A stretch of 64,000 bases of DNA from Rotaria macrura (Eukaryota > Rotifera > Eurotatoria > Philodinida > Philodinidae). The position numbers and the translations under genes are program-made. The notes beneath the pieces are model-generated. The model saw only the letters and a program-made list of their open reading frames with translations, did no database searches and was not told the DNA's origin. The stretch lies in NCBI GenBank assembly GCA_900239685.1, contig OENT01000501.1:42158-106157 (forward strand), given 5' to 3'. Of the stretch, positions 62,701 through 64,000 are shown one piece after another (position 1 is the first letter of the stretch; each line of letters begins with the position of its first letter).

Positions 62701-64000
62701 CTGATAGTTGCTATCATCCAGAAAGATGAAGAAAGATTACAATACAATATGGTACTGAAGTACTATAAGCAAATCAGACGAAAAGTAATGAAACAATAGC
62801 CCTACAACATTTTCTGTAATCGGCCTTGCCGACAATTTCCTCACTAGGATTTTAGTCTTTTCATTATGCGAAAGAAATATTTATATTGAATCATTTTTAT
62901 AAGATCATACTCATGATAGGCGACTTTTGCACCAACATATTCTTTTGTTCAAATGATCTCTTAGTTTTAGAGGCCTTCTAATCTGATTATACTTTCATCA
63001 ACGAACTTCATTATGTAAATACATTTCTGAATGAATTTTCAAGAGATTCTCAGCCATTTGCGCATTTCTAGTGGTATTTTGTTGAATTAAATTCATCAAA
63101 GATCTGTTTCTCCTATTCATCATTGTAGAACTAACTTTTGTAATTATTAGGATTTATTTTTCTGTTCATCATTAATAATAATAGTTATATCTATTGATCA
63201 ATAAGATTTGTTTTGCTTTTATCTATTATAAATACAGTGGCAGCTAAGATAATTAATCTTAGACATGCGCCGCTAGTCCATTGTTTGAATTAAGTATCTA
63301 CAGATTTCCAAATGCTTTGGCTTTACTGAGATTCTCGGTGACGGTTTTCGTCTTTAATTAGCTAAGAACTTTAGTAAAAAGACTTTGATGAAAGTTAAAA
63401 TAATTTACTGCCTCGATGAGGCGACACAGTGAATTTCAGAGTTCTCTAGTGCCACAATGCTTGTTGTTAGTACGATATAACGTTAGCTGTAACTGTAGAG
63501 CACATGATATTTTAATAAAGTTCTTCTTAGGAATGTTATGTCGACTATTTTAAACAGGTGTTAATTAACTATTGATTAAAATGAAGAAAAGAATAAATTT
63601 TTACTTCAGGCTGAATTTCTCATTCGACAATAGTATCACTTAAAAAATTTCTATTATGCAGACAAAGCTTTTTATGTTGACAAGTGTATTGTGAGATCAC
63701 ATTAACATCAGTTTGTGCTGTCGTGTTGATACACAGCCTATATTTTTCTCGATTCAAATTTCATTGTGTTGCAAATATTCGCTTGATTCTTTTTGTCCTT
63801 CACCTTTGAGGTAAGTCAGTATTGAATGTATTTATATGCGTTAATTTTTATATTTTATTTAAAAAACGAAGCGTAAAACTGAAAACTAGTATAGGAAACA
63901 ATAAACCGTAAAAATGACCTACAGAATACAATTAAAAAAACCTTAAAAGACATACTACATTAAGAAACTAAACTCAATTTTAAAAAATACAATGATATTT
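56763..64000. other. AT-rich intergenic DNA with one GC-richer island
   Basis: About 7.2 kb without a supported gene. Short frames at 57733-57939, 58933-59193, 59411-59593 and 61076-61294 lack motifs. The block at about 58930-59600 is markedly richer in GC than its surroundings and includes a 30-odd codon stretch with unusual GC-ending codons (DELHRLLRDFEVFGNNATH at about 59247-59303) and a CAGGGGCGTAAAC motif at 59118 like a hAT terminus. The region from 59600 to the end is plain AT-rich DNA. Confidence 0.45.

Noticed and set aside
1..64000. tRNA, rRNA and CRISPR signals
   Set aside because: I looked for T-loop-like GGTTCGAATCC contexts and regularly spaced short repeats; none formed a credible cloverleaf or array. 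A covariance-model search would be needed to exclude a divergent tRNA.

Overview
The window looks like nuclear DNA from a small invertebrate, most likely a bdelloid rotifer (inference, roughly 60% sure). It is strongly AT-rich and has many GT-AG introns of 45-62 bp. It carries an animal-type SLC6 transporter. Several other genes have closest-looking families that are typical of bacteria, plants or fungi yet carry short spliceosomal introns; that mixture is characteristic of bdelloids. There is one 17-base N gap (32753-32769). No rRNA, tRNA, CRISPR array or prokaryotic operon was seen.

Genes, left to right: (1) a DEDDy 3'-5' exonuclease of the EXD/Mut-7 type (+, 3434-5706, 3' end unresolved); (2) a small zinc-finger-like protein (+, 8246-9487, three exons); (3) a single-exon, 526-aa, largely disordered protein (+, 11077-12657); (4) a secreted protein with four hevein-like chitin-binding modules and a barwin/expansin-type double-psi beta-barrel (-, 18269-19635, six exons, 306 aa, TATA box upstream); (5) a class I SAM-dependent methyltransferase of the TIGR00027/leucine carboxyl methyltransferase type (-, 24188-25166, three exons, 290 aa); (6) a type II membrane GT-A glycosyltransferase-like protein (-, 29839-31306, three exons, 442 aa); (7) an SLC6 sodium:neurotransmitter/amino-acid symporter (+, 47377-about 53619, 15 exons including a 16-nt microexon). 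Exon boundaries were assigned by hand from splice sites, reading phase and family conservation. For genes 2, 4, 5, 6 and 7 every junction keeps the frame.

The rest is a long AT-rich non-coding landscape with many non-autonomous DNA-transposon-like elements. The clearest are an 85-bp hAT-type MITE with an exact 8-bp target duplication (672-756) and a 2.37-kb hAT-like element with 7/8-matching duplications (40062-42435). The larger one holds an internal inverted set of TCGACATTT arrays that recurs at 45366-45860. A 1.45-kb element (20481-21925) has arrays of TCGGAT at both ends. There are also several long inverted repeats or fold-back hairpins (22415-22567, 27979-28231, 32582-32868 around the gap, 33348-33710, 39374-39767) and a decayed mariner-like transposase (about 54050-55060).

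No gene cluster with a shared pathway is evident; the genes look like independent single-copy loci. The most distinctive one is the four-hevein plus barwin protein, an architecture reminiscent of plant prohevein/PR-4. I see no complete undescribed multi-gene system. The unusual features are that protein, the apparently horizontally acquired enzymes, and a group of mobile elements that share the layout of terminal inverted repeats next to short-motif arrays.
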